Assembly (NCBI GenBank): GCA_963820055.1 | Contig: CAWFYJ010000003.1 | Span: forward strand, 372,001-436,000 | Direction of reading: 5' to 3' | Length of the DNA stretch: 64,000 nucleotides | Source of the DNA: RHKX01 sp963820055 | Lineage (GTDB): Bacteria; Actinomycetota; Thermoleophilia; Solirubrobacterales; 70-9 | Part shown: positions 27,729 to 35,767 of the stretch, in pieces | Position numbering within the stretch: position 1 is the stretch's first letter | How the letters are laid out: every line of letters starts with the position of its first letter | Position numbers and translations under genes: made by a program | The notes under the pieces: model-generated | What the model was told of the DNA's origin: nothing | Seen by the model: the letters and a program-made list of their open reading frames with translations, nothing else | The model's database searches: none

Positions 27729-28640
27729 ATGCGGATCGCAAGCCTCGTCCCCTCGGCGACCGAGATGTGCTTCGCGCTCGGCGTCGGCGACGACGTCGTC
27801 GCCGTCACCCACGAATGCGACCACCCGGCGGCCGTCGCGAGCCTGCCGCGGCTGACCCGGAGCATGATCCCGGCCGGCCTCGACCCTGCTGCGATCGACA
27901 CGGCGGTCCGCGAGCGCGTCGGCCGCGGCGAGTCGCTCTACGAGCTCGACGTCGAGACCCTCCGCGACCTCGAGCCCGACCTGATCGTCACCCAGCAGAT
28001 CTGCGCCGTCTGCGCCGTCTCGAGCGACGACGTCCGCGCGGTGGCCGCCCGCCTTCCCTCCCGCCCACGGGTCCTCTCGCTCGACCCGTCGCGCCTCGCC
28101 GACGTGCTCGCCGATGCGGAGACCCTCGCGGACGCCGCCGGCCGGCCCGAGGCCGGCACCGCCCTGCGGGCGAGTCTCTCGGCGCGGATCGAGGCGGTCC
28201 GCGACGCGACGCGGGAGGCCCTTCCACCGCGCGTGGCCGCGCTCGAGTGGCTCGACCCGCCCTACTGCGCCGGTCACTGGCTGCCGGAGATGGTCGCGGC
28301 GGCCGGTGGGGTCGACGCCCTGGCCTCCCCCGGCGAGCGGTCGCGGCAGATCGGCTGGGACGAGATCGCCGCCGCCCGTCCCGACGTTGCCGTCGTGATG
28401 CCCTGCGGCCTCCACGCCGCCGAATCCGAGGCCGAGGCGCGCAGACACGCCGAACTCGCCGGGCTCGGCGCGGGGGCCGCGTTCGCGGTCGACGCCGCCG
28501 CATCCTTCTCGCGCCCCGGCCCGCGACTCGCCGACGGCGTCGAGCTCCTCGGCCACCTCCTCCACCCCACTCTCGTGCCGGCCCCCGCCGGACTCGAGGG
28601 CCGGAGGCTGGACCCGCCGTCTGCAAACCTCTCCGGGTGA
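27729..28640 (+). CDS. Cobalamin-binding (BtuF-like) protein without signal peptide
   Basis: 303 residues, periplasmic-binding-protein fold of the BtuF/FhuD group: RIASLVPSATEMCFALG at the start, LEPDLIVTQQICAVC, a linking helix, LEWLDPPYCAGHWLPEM and a C-terminal lobe (AAARPDVAVVMPCGL). There is no export signal or lipobox, so it acts in the cytoplasm or has been recruited for another role. No BtuCD transporter lies nearby. The stop overlaps the next start (GTGA). A leaderless-type promoter precedes it. Confidence 0.8.
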   Translation: MRIASLVPSATEMCFALGVGDDVVAVTHECDHPAAVASLPRLTRSMIPAGLDPAAIDTAVRERVGRGESLYELDVETLRDLEPDLIVTQQICAVCAVSSDDVRAVAARLPSRPRVLSLDPSRLADVLADAETLADAAGRPEAGTALRASLSARIEAVRDATREALPPRVAALEWLDPPYCAGHWLPEMVAAAGGVDALASPGERSRQIGWDEIAAARPDVAVVMPCGLHAAESEAEARRHAELAGLGAGAAFAVDAAASFSRPGPRLADGVELLGHLLHPTLVPAPAGLEGRRLDPPSANLSG

Positions 28641-29431
28641 GCAATCCGCTCCTCAGCATCGCCCGCGCGACCGGCATCGCCGGCGCCGATCGGATCCTCG
28701 GCGGCCCCCCGGACGCGCCGCCGCCCGCCGGCCCGCCGAGCCGGGCGACGCTCGCCGGCGAGGCGCGCGCGGCCATCGAGGTACCACGCCTCATCCTCGG
28801 CTCGCCGCGCCTGGCCGCGGCGCCGCGGGGTGATGGCTCGCCGGTCGTCGACATCCCCGGCTGGAAGGCGCCGGAGTCTTCGATGGCGCCGCTTCGCACC
28901 TACCTGCGGCTGCTCGGCTGGGACGCCCGGACATGGGGCCTCGGCACGAACGCCGGCAATCCCCAGGGCGACGCGAAGCGGATGCGCCTCAGCATCGAGT
29001 CCCTCGCCGAGGAGACCGGCCGCCGGGTCGCCCTCGTCGGCTGGAGCCTCGGCGGCGTCATCGCCCGTGAGGTCGCCCGGGAGATCCCCGAGCACGTCTC
29101 GCGGGTCGTCACCTACGGGACGCCCGTCCTCGGCGGCCCATCCCACACGGTCGCCGCCGGCGCCTACTCGCCCGGCGAGGGCGCCCGCGTCGACGCGCTG
29201 ATCGCCGAGCTCAACCGCGCCAACCCGATCCGCGTGCCGGTGACGGTGATCTTCTCGCGCCGCGACGGCGTCGTCGCCTGGCCCGCCTGCCTGGACCACC
29301 ACACGCCGGGCGCCGAGCACGTCGAGGTCGGATCGACCCACATCGGCCTCGGCATCGACCCCGACGTCTGGCTCACCGTCGCCAGACGCCTCGCCGAGCC
29401 CGCCGGCGAGCCGGCTACCGTCCCCGCCTAG
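28637..29431 (+). CDS. Alpha/beta hydrolase (lipase/PGAP1-like)
   Basis: 264 residues. The nucleophile elbow is G-W-S-L-G-G, the acid is probably in S-R-R-D-G-V-V, and the His is in G-S-T-H-I-G-L, completing a Ser-Asp-His triad. The early W-D-A-R-T-W-G-L-G-T-N-A-G fits membrane-lipid esterases. No signal peptide. GTG 28637 overlaps the preceding stop, so it is coupled to the BtuF-like gene. It is convergent with the rhomboid gene, and their 3' ends overlap by a few bases. Confidence 0.82.
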   Translation: MSNPLLSIARATGIAGADRILGGPPDAPPPAGPPSRATLAGEARAAIEVPRLILGSPRLAAAPRGDGSPVVDIPGWKAPESSMAPLRTYLRLLGWDARTWGLGTNAGNPQGDAKRMRLSIESLAEETGRRVALVGWSLGGVIAREVAREIPEHVSRVVTYGTPVLGGPSHTVAAGAYSPGEGARVDALIAELNRANPIRVPVTVIFSRRDGVVAWPACLDHHTPGAEHVEVGSTHIGLGIDPDVWLTVARRLAEPAGEPATVPA

Positions 29432-30306
29432 ATCGTGAAGTTGACGCCCTGCTGGGCGACGACGATCGCGGCCACGAAGAAGACGACGCCGAGCACGGCC
29501 ATGATCCCGAGCTCGGCGCGGAGCGTCTCGCGGCTCGCGATCCGGCGCTCGGCCGCGACGACGATAAGCGCACCGATCGTGCCGCCGATGATCCCGCCGA
29601 TGTGGCCGCCGACGCTGATGTTGGAAGCGGCGAACGTGAACACGAGGTTGAGGACGAGCCAGAACGCGAGCTGCTGGACGACCTGCATCTGCCCGCGCTG
29701 ACGGGCGATCACGATCGTCGCGATGAAGAGCCCGTAGATCGCGCCCGAAGCGCCGACCGTGAACGTGAACGGGTCGGACATGACGAGCGCGCCGACCGAT
29801 CCGGCGATCAGCGAGACGAGGTAGACGGCGACGAAGCGGGCCGTACCGATCGCCGGCTCGAGGACCTGACCGAGGATGAAGAGGACGAACATGTTCAGGG
29901 CGAGGTGGATGAGCCCGCCGTGCATGAACCCGGAGGTGATGATGCGCCACCATTCGCCGCCGTCGCTCTGGATGATCTGCCCGCCGCCGCCACAGACGCC
30001 GCCGGGACCGACGGCGTTGGCGCAGAGCGCTCCGTCGGCGAACACGGTGCCGTCGGTGCCGGACGGCCCGCCGGTGAGGAGCTGGAGCACGAAAACCGCC
30101 ACGTTGAGGCCGATCAGGACGTAGGTCGCCTGCATCTTGCCGCTCGTCATCGTCTGCGCGGTCCGGACCTCGGTCCGGTCGGAGGCGCACTCCGGGCAGC
30201 GCATGCCGACCGACGTCGGGGTCATGCAGTCGGGGCAGATCGGGCGTCCGCAGCGCGAACAGGCGACACCGGTCTCGCGGTCGGGATGTCGGTAACAGGT
30301 GGCGAT
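29428..30306 (-). CDS. Rhomboid intramembrane serine protease with N-terminal zinc finger; probable ATC start
   Basis: 292 residues. Catalytic Ser in G-A-S-G-A-I-Y-G and His in G-G-H-I-G-G, with the upstream H-x-x-x-N (IHLALNMF) and six or seven membrane helices. The N-terminus carries a B-box-like zinc finger: CYRHPDRETGVACSRCGRP, then C-x-x-C twice more. The first ATG in frame (30225) would cut this finger in half. No ATG, GTG or TTG lies upstream in frame. ATC at 30306, giving M-A-T-C-Y-R-H-P, sits 6 nt after a TACCCT box and is the likely start. Confidence 0.85.
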   Translation of the reverse strand: MATCYRHPDRETGVACSRCGRPICPDCMTPTSVGMRCPECASDRTEVRTAQTMTSGKMQATYVLIGLNVAVFVLQLLTGGPSGTDGTVFADGALCANAVGPGGVCGGGGQIIQSDGGEWWRIITSGFMHGGLIHLALNMFVLFILGQVLEPAIGTARFVAVYLVSLIAGSVGALVMSDPFTFTVGASGAIYGLFIATIVIARQRGQMQVVQQLAFWLVLNLVFTFAASNISVGGHIGGIIGGTIGALIVVAAERRIASRETLRAELGIMAVLGVVFFVAAIVVAQQGVNFTI

Positions 30307-30312
30307 CGGCTG

Positions 30313-30318
30313 AGGGTA
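30313..30318 (-). promoter_or_regulatory. -10 box for the rhomboid gene, leaderless type
   Basis: TACCCT on the minus strand, 6 nt before ATC 30306. The same box and spacing occur before the ATC of the small gene at 42061. Confidence 0.45.
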
Positions 30319-30358
30319 ATCGACGACCGCTGCGGGCCTGCGGCGAGACCGGCCCGGC

Positions 30359-31162
30359 TCAGTCCATCTCGGCGGTCAGGAGCGAGTTCTCGCTGGGGTG
30401 CTCGCTGCCGCCCTTCGGCTCGCGGGTGATCATCACTCGACGGGCCTTCGAGAGGCCGTGCGGGATCGCGACGTCACCGACGCCGTCCTCGGAGACGACG
30501 AACACCGAGGAGGCATGGACGCTTCCACCGGCGGCCGCGTCGTCCTGGATCCACGCCTGGTAGACCTCGCCCTTGTCGGTGGGAGGCAGGTCGGTGACGT
30601 GGAGCATGCCGGCGTCCCCCTCGACGATCAGGCGGCCGGAGGCGGGCGAGTCGGCGCCCTTCCCCTTCGCTGCGAATACCTCGCCGGGGGGTCCGTCGGT
30701 CGTGGTGTCGTCGCCACGCAGCGCGAAGCCGGCGACGGCCGCACCGAGCAGGATGAAGACGCCGAGCCCCGCGAGCACGGGTCGCAGCGACAGACCGCTG
30801 AGGAAGGAGCCACGGCTCCGCTGCGGCTTGCCGTCGCGGGCGGCGCGGCCCGGGTCGGCGGCGGACTCGATCATCGCGGACTCGCGACCGACCACGTCCA
30901 TGATCCGCGACTTCAGCGCCGGCGGCGGCGACTGCTGGGCGACGGTGGCGGGAAGCATGTCGACGGCGGGCCGCATCCAGTGGAGGCGCTCGGTGCAGGT
31001 CTCGCAGGTCTTGACGTGGGCGGCGACGGTCTCGCGCTCGGGCTCGTCCAGCGCGTCGAGGGCGAGGGCGGCCAGGTCGGCGTTCCAGCGCTCGCCGTGG
31101 GCGGCGCGGTCCTCGCCGCCGGCGAAGTCGTCGTCGGATGGATGTCGGCTACGGTCGGTCAT
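30359..31162 (-). CDS. Anti-sigma factor, RskA type
   Basis: 267 residues. N-terminal zinc-binding anti-sigma motif H-V-K-T-C-E-T-C at about 49-56, a cytoplasmic linker, one membrane helix at about 128-148 (PVLAGLGVFILLGAAVAG), and an external RskA domain with W-I-Q-D-D and the final VMITREPKGGSEHPS motif. It holds the adjacent ECF sigma inactive until proteolysis; rhomboid lies just downstream but has no shown link. The ATG overlaps the sigma stop (ATGA). Confidence 0.9.
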   Translation of the reverse strand: MTDRSRHPSDDDFAGGEDRAAHGERWNADLAALALDALDEPERETVAAHVKTCETCTERLHWMRPAVDMLPATVAQQSPPPALKSRIMDVVGRESAMIESAADPGRAARDGKPQRSRGSFLSGLSLRPVLAGLGVFILLGAAVAGFALRGDDTTTDGPPGEVFAAKGKGADSPASGRLIVEGDAGMLHVTDLPPTDKGEVYQAWIQDDAAAGGSVHASSVFVVSEDGVGDVAIPHGLSKARRVMITREPKGGSEHPSENSLLTAEMD

Positions 31163-31776
31163 GTCGTCTCGAGAACCCCCTCGGGCGAGATCGACTCGGC
31201 GATCTGCACCCTGATCTTCTCCAGTCCGAGGCGCATCCGCCCCTTGACCGTGCCGAGCGGCATGCTGAGCATCTCGGCGATCTCGGAATGGCTGAACCCG
31301 CCGAAGTATGCGAGCTCGATGACCTTGGACTGGTCGTCGGGGAGCGATTTGAGCGCCCCGCGCAGCTCGCGCGACGTCTCGCGGCGCATCGCCTCCTCCT
31401 CGGTGGCCTCCTCGGCCGGCCGGGATTCGATCAGCGCGTCGTCGTCCTGGTCGAGCTTCGGGGCGCGGGCGCCGCCGCGCCGCAGGGCGTCGATGGCGCG
31501 GTTGCGGACGACGCTGAGGACCCAGCTGCGGACGCTGCCGCGAGCACGGTCGAAGCGCGCATTGCTGCGCCAGATCGAGAGAAAGGCCTCCTGGGCGACG
31601 TCCTCGGCGGCGTTCCGGTCGCCGACGATCCGGTAGGCGAGCGAGTAGGCGGCGCCGCCGTGGCGGTCGTAGAGGACCTCGAACGCCTGCGGGTCCTTGC
31701 GATCGACGTGGGCCATGAGCTCCTCGTCGGCAAGCCGCTGCATTCGCGCAGTCGTCGGGTCTGTCGATGCCGCCAT
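31159..31776 (-). CDS. ECF RNA polymerase sigma factor, SigK-like
   Basis: 205 residues. Region 2 (EVLYDRHGGAAYSLAYRIVG, then AEDVAQEAFLSIWR) and region 4 (VIELAYFGGFSHSEIAEML with GTVKGRMRLGLEKIR) are complete, and there is no additional domain. It pairs with a zinc-finger RskA anti-sigma downstream, as in SigK of mycobacteria. ATG 31776 is chosen because TATGTT lies 7 nt upstream; the ATG at 31788 falls inside that box. Divergent from the DUF4383 gene with only 26 nt between starts. Confidence 0.92.
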   Translation of the reverse strand: MAASTDPTTARMQRLADEELMAHVDRKDPQAFEVLYDRHGGAAYSLAYRIVGDRNAAEDVAQEAFLSIWRSNARFDRARGSVRSWVLSVVRNRAIDALRRGGARAPKLDQDDDALIESRPAEEATEEEAMRRETSRELRGALKSLPDDQSKVIELAYFGGFSHSEIAEMLSMPLGTVKGRMRLGLEKIRVQIAESISPEGVLETT

Positions 31777-31783
31777 CGAAATC

Positions 31784-31789
31784 AACATA
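31784..31789 (-). promoter_or_regulatory. -10 box for the SigK-like operon, leaderless type
   Basis: TATGTT on the minus strand, 7 nt before ATG 31776. It overlaps the opposing box at 31788. Confidence 0.45.
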
Positions 31790-31793
31790 CGCT
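31788..31793 (+). promoter_or_regulatory. -10 box for the DUF4383 gene, leaderless type
   Basis: TACGCT, 9 nt before ATG 31803. Confidence 0.45.
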
Positions 31794-31802
31794 GTCGGGG
31801 CG

Positions 31803-32375
31803 ATGCCGGATCAATCCGATCAGCGACGCGAGGCGGAGGGGAACGGGCCGGGTCCGGCGCGATTGTTCGCGCTCGGCGCCGGTGTCGTTCTCTCGCTGCT
31901 CGGCGTGCTCGGCTTCTTCTACGACGCCGGCTTCGACACCGGCAAGCAGCTCGCCGCCGACGACGTCGGAGGAATCCTCGTCGTCAACGGCTGGAGCAAC
32001 GTCGTGTACCTCGTCAGCGGCCTGCTCGCGCTCGGTTTCGCTGCACGTCACCCACGGCGCACCGCCGGAGCCGTCGGCCTCTTCTACCTCGTCCTCGGGC
32101 TCTGGGGTCTCACCCAGACCGACCACGACATCGGCTCGATCCTCGAGGTGATCCCGCTCCGCGACGAGGACAACCTGTTCCACCTGTTGATCGGTGGGCT
32201 CGGGACGATTGCCGCACTTGTGGACGGGCCGCTGCCGAAGGCGCCGCAGCTGCCGAAGCGGACGAAGAAGAAGCGGGTCGCCCGGACCGAGCGGAAGCCC
32301 GGACCGAAGCCGGTTGGGGCGCCGACCGGGCCGAAGAAGCCGGGCGGGCCGGCTTCTAGCCGATCGCGCGCCTGA
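31803..32375 (+). CDS. DUF4383 membrane protein
   Basis: 190 residues. Four membrane helices matching DUF4383: LFALGAGVVLSLLGVLGFF, VVYLVSGLLALGFA, AGAVGLFYLVLGLWGL and LFHLLIGGLGTIAALV, with N-x-x-H-L-L-I-G-G-like spacing near the end. A Lys/Arg/Pro-rich cytoplasmic tail of about 45 residues follows. Function unknown in the family. Its 3' end overlaps the convergent gene at 32356 by 20 nt. Confidence 0.8.
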   Translation: MPDQSDQRREAEGNGPGPARLFALGAGVVLSLLGVLGFFYDAGFDTGKQLAADDVGGILVVNGWSNVVYLVSGLLALGFAARHPRRTAGAVGLFYLVLGLWGLTQTDHDIGSILEVIPLRDEDNLFHLLIGGLGTIAALVDGPLPKAPQLPKRTKKKRVARTERKPGPKPVGAPTGPKKPGGPASSRSRA

Positions 32376-32688
32376 TCCCGTCGGCGAAGCCGCGCAGACC
32401 CTCGCCGCGGCGCCGGCGGCGGACCTCGATCAGGACGAGCGCCGTTCCCGCCACGCCGCCCACCGCCGCGGCGGCGACCGGGCGGACCCAGTTGCGCGGG
32501 TCGCGCAGCGACTGAAGCTCGGTGTCGGAGAGCTCGTCGGCCCACCACGACAGCTCGTCGGCGGCGGCGCCGGTCAGCTTCGAAAGGGTCGTTTCGACGC
32601 GGCCGCCGAGGCGCTCCGGCGGCTCGATCGGCCGCAGCGCGTCGCTGAGCAGGCGCTCCAGGTCCTCGGACTCGAAGCGCTCACTCAT
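32356..32688 (-). CDS. Small single-helix membrane protein coupled to an ECF sigma
   Basis: 110 residues. N-terminal acidic cytoplasmic part (SERFESEDLERLLSDALRPI), one membrane helix at about 70-90 (VRPVAAAAVGGVAGTALVLI), and a basic C-terminus. The ATG overlaps the sigma stop by 8 nt, so translation is coupled and it is the obvious candidate regulator of that sigma. There is no HxxxCxxC zinc motif, so it is not a classical anti-sigma. Confidence 0.65.
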   Translation of the reverse strand: MSERFESEDLERLLSDALRPIEPPERLGGRVETTLSKLTGAAADELSWWADELSDTELQSLRDPRNWVRPVAAAAVGGVAGTALVLIEVRRRRRGEGLRGFADGIRRAIG

Positions 32689-33274
32689 CGTCCGCCCCCG
32701 CGAGCACCAGTTCCTCCTCGAGCTGCTTGATGGCGCGGTGGATGAGCACCTTGGTCGCGCCGTCGCTGCGCCCGAGGGCGCGAGCGATCTCGCGGTTGTC
32801 CATCCCCAGCGAAAAGCGCATGATCAGCGCCTCGCGACGGTCCTCCGGAAGTCGCTCGAGGCCGGCCATGACCGCCCGCATCCGCTCCCGGCCCTCGACG
32901 ACCCGCTCGGTCCCGTGCGGGTGCTCGACCGGCTCGACGTTGTCCAGGGCCGCCGTCGGCCGCCGCGAGCGGTCGCGGTGATAGTTGGCGGCGAGGTTGT
33001 GGGCGATCCGGATCAGCCACGGTCGCAGCGGCCGGCCGTCCGACTCCCGCTGGGCGCGCTCGAAGTGCCGGTAGGCCTGTAGGAAGGTCTGCTCGGTCAG
33101 ATCCTCGGCGTCGTGATGGTTGCCGATCCGGTAGTAGCAGTAGGAATAGACGTCCCGCAGATGCTCGCGGTAGAGGTCCTCGAAGGCGCGGTCGAGATCC
33201 CGCTTCCCGGCGCCGGAAGGCATGCCGTTGCCGTTGTCGGCTGCGGCCGTATCGGTGCTGGGACCCTGCTCCAC
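32681..33274 (-). CDS. ECF RNA polymerase sigma factor
   Basis: 197 residues. Region 2 (LYREHLRDVYSYCYYRIG, DAEDLTEQTFLQAY, then RPWLIRIAHNLAANYHRDR) and region 4 (EALIMRFSLGMDNREIARAL, then GATKVLIHRAIKQL) are complete. Start GTG 33274 follows a TACGCT box by 6 nt. The downstream membrane protein overlaps it. The next gene upstream is the PlsC-GpsA fusion, which ends 31 nt away. Confidence 0.9.
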   Translation of the reverse strand: MEQGPSTDTAAADNGNGMPSGAGKRDLDRAFEDLYREHLRDVYSYCYYRIGNHHDAEDLTEQTFLQAYRHFERAQRESDGRPLRPWLIRIAHNLAANYHRDRSRRPTAALDNVEPVEHPHGTERVVEGRERMRAVMAGLERLPEDRREALIMRFSLGMDNREIARALGRSDGATKVLIHRAIKQLEEELVLAGADDE

Positions 33275-33280
33275 CCGGCA

Positions 33281-33286
33281 AGCGTA
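33281..33286 (-). promoter_or_regulatory. -10 box for the second ECF sigma, leaderless type
   Basis: TACGCT on the minus strand, 6 nt before GTG 33274. Confidence 0.45.
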
Positions 33287-33304
33287 GTGAGGGGGCGGCG
33301 GCGT

Positions 33305-35077
33305 TCACGCTGCGGTCCTCGCGCGCTCCGCCCGCCGCAGGCCCTCGATCCACTCGATCGCGGTGAGATCGCCCTCGATCAGGGCGGCGAGGCCGCTGAG
33401 ACCGCTCGCGTCCACCCCGGCCCCTTCGACGGCCGCGGCGATCAGCGGCACCGAGTCGAGCCCCTCCGAGGCCTGGCCGATCCGGGCCGGGATCTGGTCG
33501 GCGGGGACGCCGCTGCCCAACAGCTCGCCGGCGCGACGGTTGCGGCTGCCGGGCGCGAGGATCGTGGCCGTCAGGTCGCCGATGCCGGCGAGGCCGGCGA
33601 ACGTCTCCATCGAGCCGCCGCGCATGATCGCGTAGGCGGTGCACTCGCGCCAGATCTCGGCGGCAGCGATGCCGGCGGCGTTGAGGCCGTGCGGCGCCGC
33701 GGCCGCGGCGGCGAGCGAGGCGGCGTTCTTCGCGGCGCCCGCCATCTCGACACCGACGACGTCGGCGCTGCGCTCGCAGATCAGTCCGGCGCGGTCGAAG
33801 ACGTCGCCGAGCTGGGCGCGGAGGTCCTCGTCGCGGCTCGCGAGCGCAAGGGCGGCGGTCCCCGAGGCGGCCTCCTTCGCGTGGGCGGGACCGCCGAGGG
33901 CCGCGACCGCACGACAGCGGACCCGCTCGTCGACGTACTCGCTGGGAAGCGTGCCGAGGGGCGGCACGAGACCCTTGCTGAGGAGCAGGACCGCGGTCCG
34001 CGAGCCGACGCGGTCGGAGAGTGCCCCGACGGCCGCGGGCAGCGAGGCCGAGGGGACGGCGAGGCAGACGAGGTCGAGGCCGGCGACCTCGATGTCGGCG
34101 GCGCGTTTGACGGTGATCGAGTCGGCGAGGGTGATCCCGGGCAGGTAGGCGTTCTCGCGGTCGGCGGCGACGCGGTCGGCCTGCTCGGCGGTCCGGCAGC
34201 CGAGCTGGACCTCGACGCCGCCGCGGGCGAGGAGCACGGCGACGGCGGTTCCCCAGCTGCCGGCGCCGATCACGGCGGCCTTGCGCATCGGCGGCAGGCC
34301 GCCGAGCCACTCCCACTGCAGCTCGATGTTCGGCCAGATCCGCGTCGTCACCGTGGCCGCAAGCGACGGCGACGGGTTCTCGGTCTGCGGGAACGTCAGC
34401 GTCTTTCCGGCGCGCATCCGGACCTGGCGGGGGCGGATCTTCCAGCCGTCGCGGACGTGCTCGGAGCCGTGCACGGCAACCGGGAGCACCGCCGCGCCCG
34501 ACTCGAGCGCGAGCCGGCCGACGCCGCGGTGCGGGACGGCGAGCGAGCCGCGGCGGATCCGGGTCCCCTCGGGGAAGATGCAGAGCGCGCCGCCGCGCTC
34601 GAGGATCCGGCGCGAGGTCTCGAGGGTCTCGGAGTCGGCCTCGCCGCGGCGAACGGGGTAGGCGCCGAGGCGGCTGAGGATCCAGCCCTGCCAGGCCGGC
34701 TCGAACAGCTCGACCTTGGCGACGTAGTGCATGGGCCGCTTCCAGGGGAGCATCGTCCCGAGCACGAAGGGGTCGAGAAAGCTGCGGTGGTTGGAGGCGA
34801 CGATCAGGCCGCCCTCGACGCGGGCGTGCTCGCGACCGAGCCGCTTGAGCCGGAACCAGATCAGGAAGGCGGGCTGAAGGAACAGCCGGGCGACGACGTA
34901 GAGCACCCAGTTGACGCCCTTGGTGCGCGTGTACTCGTGGTAGGCGGTGATCCGCTCCGAGCCGATCCGCTCCGACGCGCCCGTCTTCGGCGCCCGCCGA
35001 GGCTTCTCCGTGACGCTCGCAGAATCGCCCGCACCCTTGCCTGTCGCTCCCTTGTCGGCCACCGCGAAGCGGTACAC
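33305..35077 (-). CDS. plsC-gpsA: Bifunctional PlsC acyltransferase - GpsA glycerol-3-phosphate dehydrogenase
   Basis: 590 residues in one frame. Residues 1-260: 1-acylglycerol-3-phosphate acyltransferase with N-H-R-S-F-L-D (the H-x4-D motif) and F-P-E-G-T-R. Residues 264-590: NAD(P)-dependent glycerol-3-phosphate dehydrogenase with G-A-G-S-W-G-T-A, the catalytic Lys in G-A-A-K-N-A-A-S, and the substrate region GSRNRRAGELL. Both active sites look intact. The joint polypeptide would carry out the first reduction and the second acylation of phosphatidate synthesis. GTG 35077 is the start used; an internal ATG at residue 264 could also start GpsA alone but has no ribosome site. Confidence 0.85.
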   Translation of the reverse strand: MYRFAVADKGATGKGAGDSASVTEKPRRAPKTGASERIGSERITAYHEYTRTKGVNWVLYVVARLFLQPAFLIWFRLKRLGREHARVEGGLIVASNHRSFLDPFVLGTMLPWKRPMHYVAKVELFEPAWQGWILSRLGAYPVRRGEADSETLETSRRILERGGALCIFPEGTRIRRGSLAVPHRGVGRLALESGAAVLPVAVHGSEHVRDGWKIRPRQVRMRAGKTLTFPQTENPSPSLAATVTTRIWPNIELQWEWLGGLPPMRKAAVIGAGSWGTAVAVLLARGGVEVQLGCRTAEQADRVAADRENAYLPGITLADSITVKRAADIEVAGLDLVCLAVPSASLPAAVGALSDRVGSRTAVLLLSKGLVPPLGTLPSEYVDERVRCRAVAALGGPAHAKEAASGTAALALASRDEDLRAQLGDVFDRAGLICERSADVVGVEMAGAAKNAASLAAAAAAPHGLNAAGIAAAEIWRECTAYAIMRGGSMETFAGLAGIGDLTATILAPGSRNRRAGELLGSGVPADQIPARIGQASEGLDSVPLIAAAVEGAGVDASGLSGLAALIEGDLTAIEWIEGLRRAERARTAA

Positions 35078-35175
35078 GCCCCGCCCCGCCCAGTTACATG
35101 GACACGATCGTCACGAACCTGTGACTTCTCTGAAACAACTTGGTGAAAAGAGATGTAGCGAGCCTGTTTGCGACC

Positions 35176-35181
35176 TACGCT
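35176..35181 (+). promoter_or_regulatory. -10 box for the nuclease gene, leaderless type
   Basis: TACGCT, 9 nt before GTG 35191. It supports this start over TTG 35140. Confidence 0.4.
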
Positions 35182-35190
35182 CCCTGGATC

Positions 35191-35625
35191 GTGCGGCTTC
35201 CACCTCCAACCGACCTCACCGATCACCCGGTGGACGTTGGTCAACGTACGGAGGCGGCCGTCCTCGCCAAGCTCGTGCGCCGGGGATATCGCGTCCTGAT
35301 GCCGTTCGGCGTCAACCATCGCTACGACCTTGCCATCGACACCGGAGGCAGATTCACTCGCGTTCAATGCAAGACGGGACGCCTGAAGAACGGTTGCGTC
35401 ATCTTCGCAACCAAGAGCACTCGTGCGAACAGGACGGAATGCTTCTCGAGGGGCTACGAAGGCGAAATCGACTTCTTCGCGGTCTACTGCGAAGCCCTCG
35501 ACCGCCTTTATGCTGTCCCCGTCGAGATCGCGCCGAAGGGTTATTGCGTCCTTCGGGTGGATCGGCCGGCGAACAATCAGGAGACATCGATTCGCTGGGC
35601 CAAAGACTACGAAGTGCCGGAGTAG
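35191..35625 (+). CDS. PD-(D/E)XK endonuclease, group I intron-encoded type, overlapping tRNA-Thr
   Basis: 144 residues. Nuclease core: Glu in VGQRTEAAVLAKL, Asp in N-H-R-Y-D-L-A-I-D, and V-Q-C-K-T-G in place of E-x-K, the pattern of the I-Ssp6803I-like family that includes tRNA-intron homing endonucleases. Codon use is less GC-biased than in neighbours, which hints at transfer. The last three codons and the stop lie inside tRNA-Thr: the ORF ends in the tRNA bases GCCGGAGTAG. The tRNA itself is uninterrupted, so this looks like a free-standing nuclease attached to a tRNA gene. GTG 35191 is preferred; TTG 35140 and GTG 35143 are also open. Confidence 0.75.
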   Translation: MRLPPPTDLTDHPVDVGQRTEAAVLAKLVRRGYRVLMPFGVNHRYDLAIDTGGRFTRVQCKTGRLKNGCVIFATKSTRANRTECFSRGYEGEIDFFAVYCEALDRLYAVPVEIAPKGYCVLRVDRPANNQETSIRWAKDYEVPE

Positions 35626-35688
35626 CTCAGCTGGCAGAGCACGCGTCTTGTAAACGCGAGGTCACGGGTTCGATTCCCGTCTCCGGCT
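35616..35688 (+). tRNA. tRNA-Thr (anticodon TGT)
   Basis: A 73-nt cloverleaf: acceptor GCCGGAG/CTCCGGC, D-arm GCTC/GAGC, anticodon stem CGCGT/ACGCG with loop CTTGTAA, T-arm ACGGG/CCCGT with TTCGATT, discriminator T. Reads ACA codons. No CCA is encoded. The first ten bases are shared with the end of the nuclease ORF. Confidence 0.97.
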
Positions 35689-35702
35689 TCCGGCCCCGGA
35701 AA

Positions 35703-35736
35703 CGCCGAAGGCCGGGAAATCCCGGCCTTCGAGGCG
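35703..35736 (+). terminator. Bidirectional hairpin between tRNA-Thr and the SigH-like gene
   Basis: Stem GAAGGCCGGGA / TCCCGGCCTTC around an AA loop (35707-35730), extended by CGCC/GGCG. It stands between convergent units and has no clear T-run. Confidence 0.7.
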
Positions 35737-35767
35737 CGTTGGCGAATATGGAGGAGCCGAACGGGTC

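Noticed and set aside
35100..35700. Group I intron or integrated element in tRNA-Thr
   Set aside because: The tRNA is contiguous and complete; there is no intron core, no duplicated tRNA end and no integrase.
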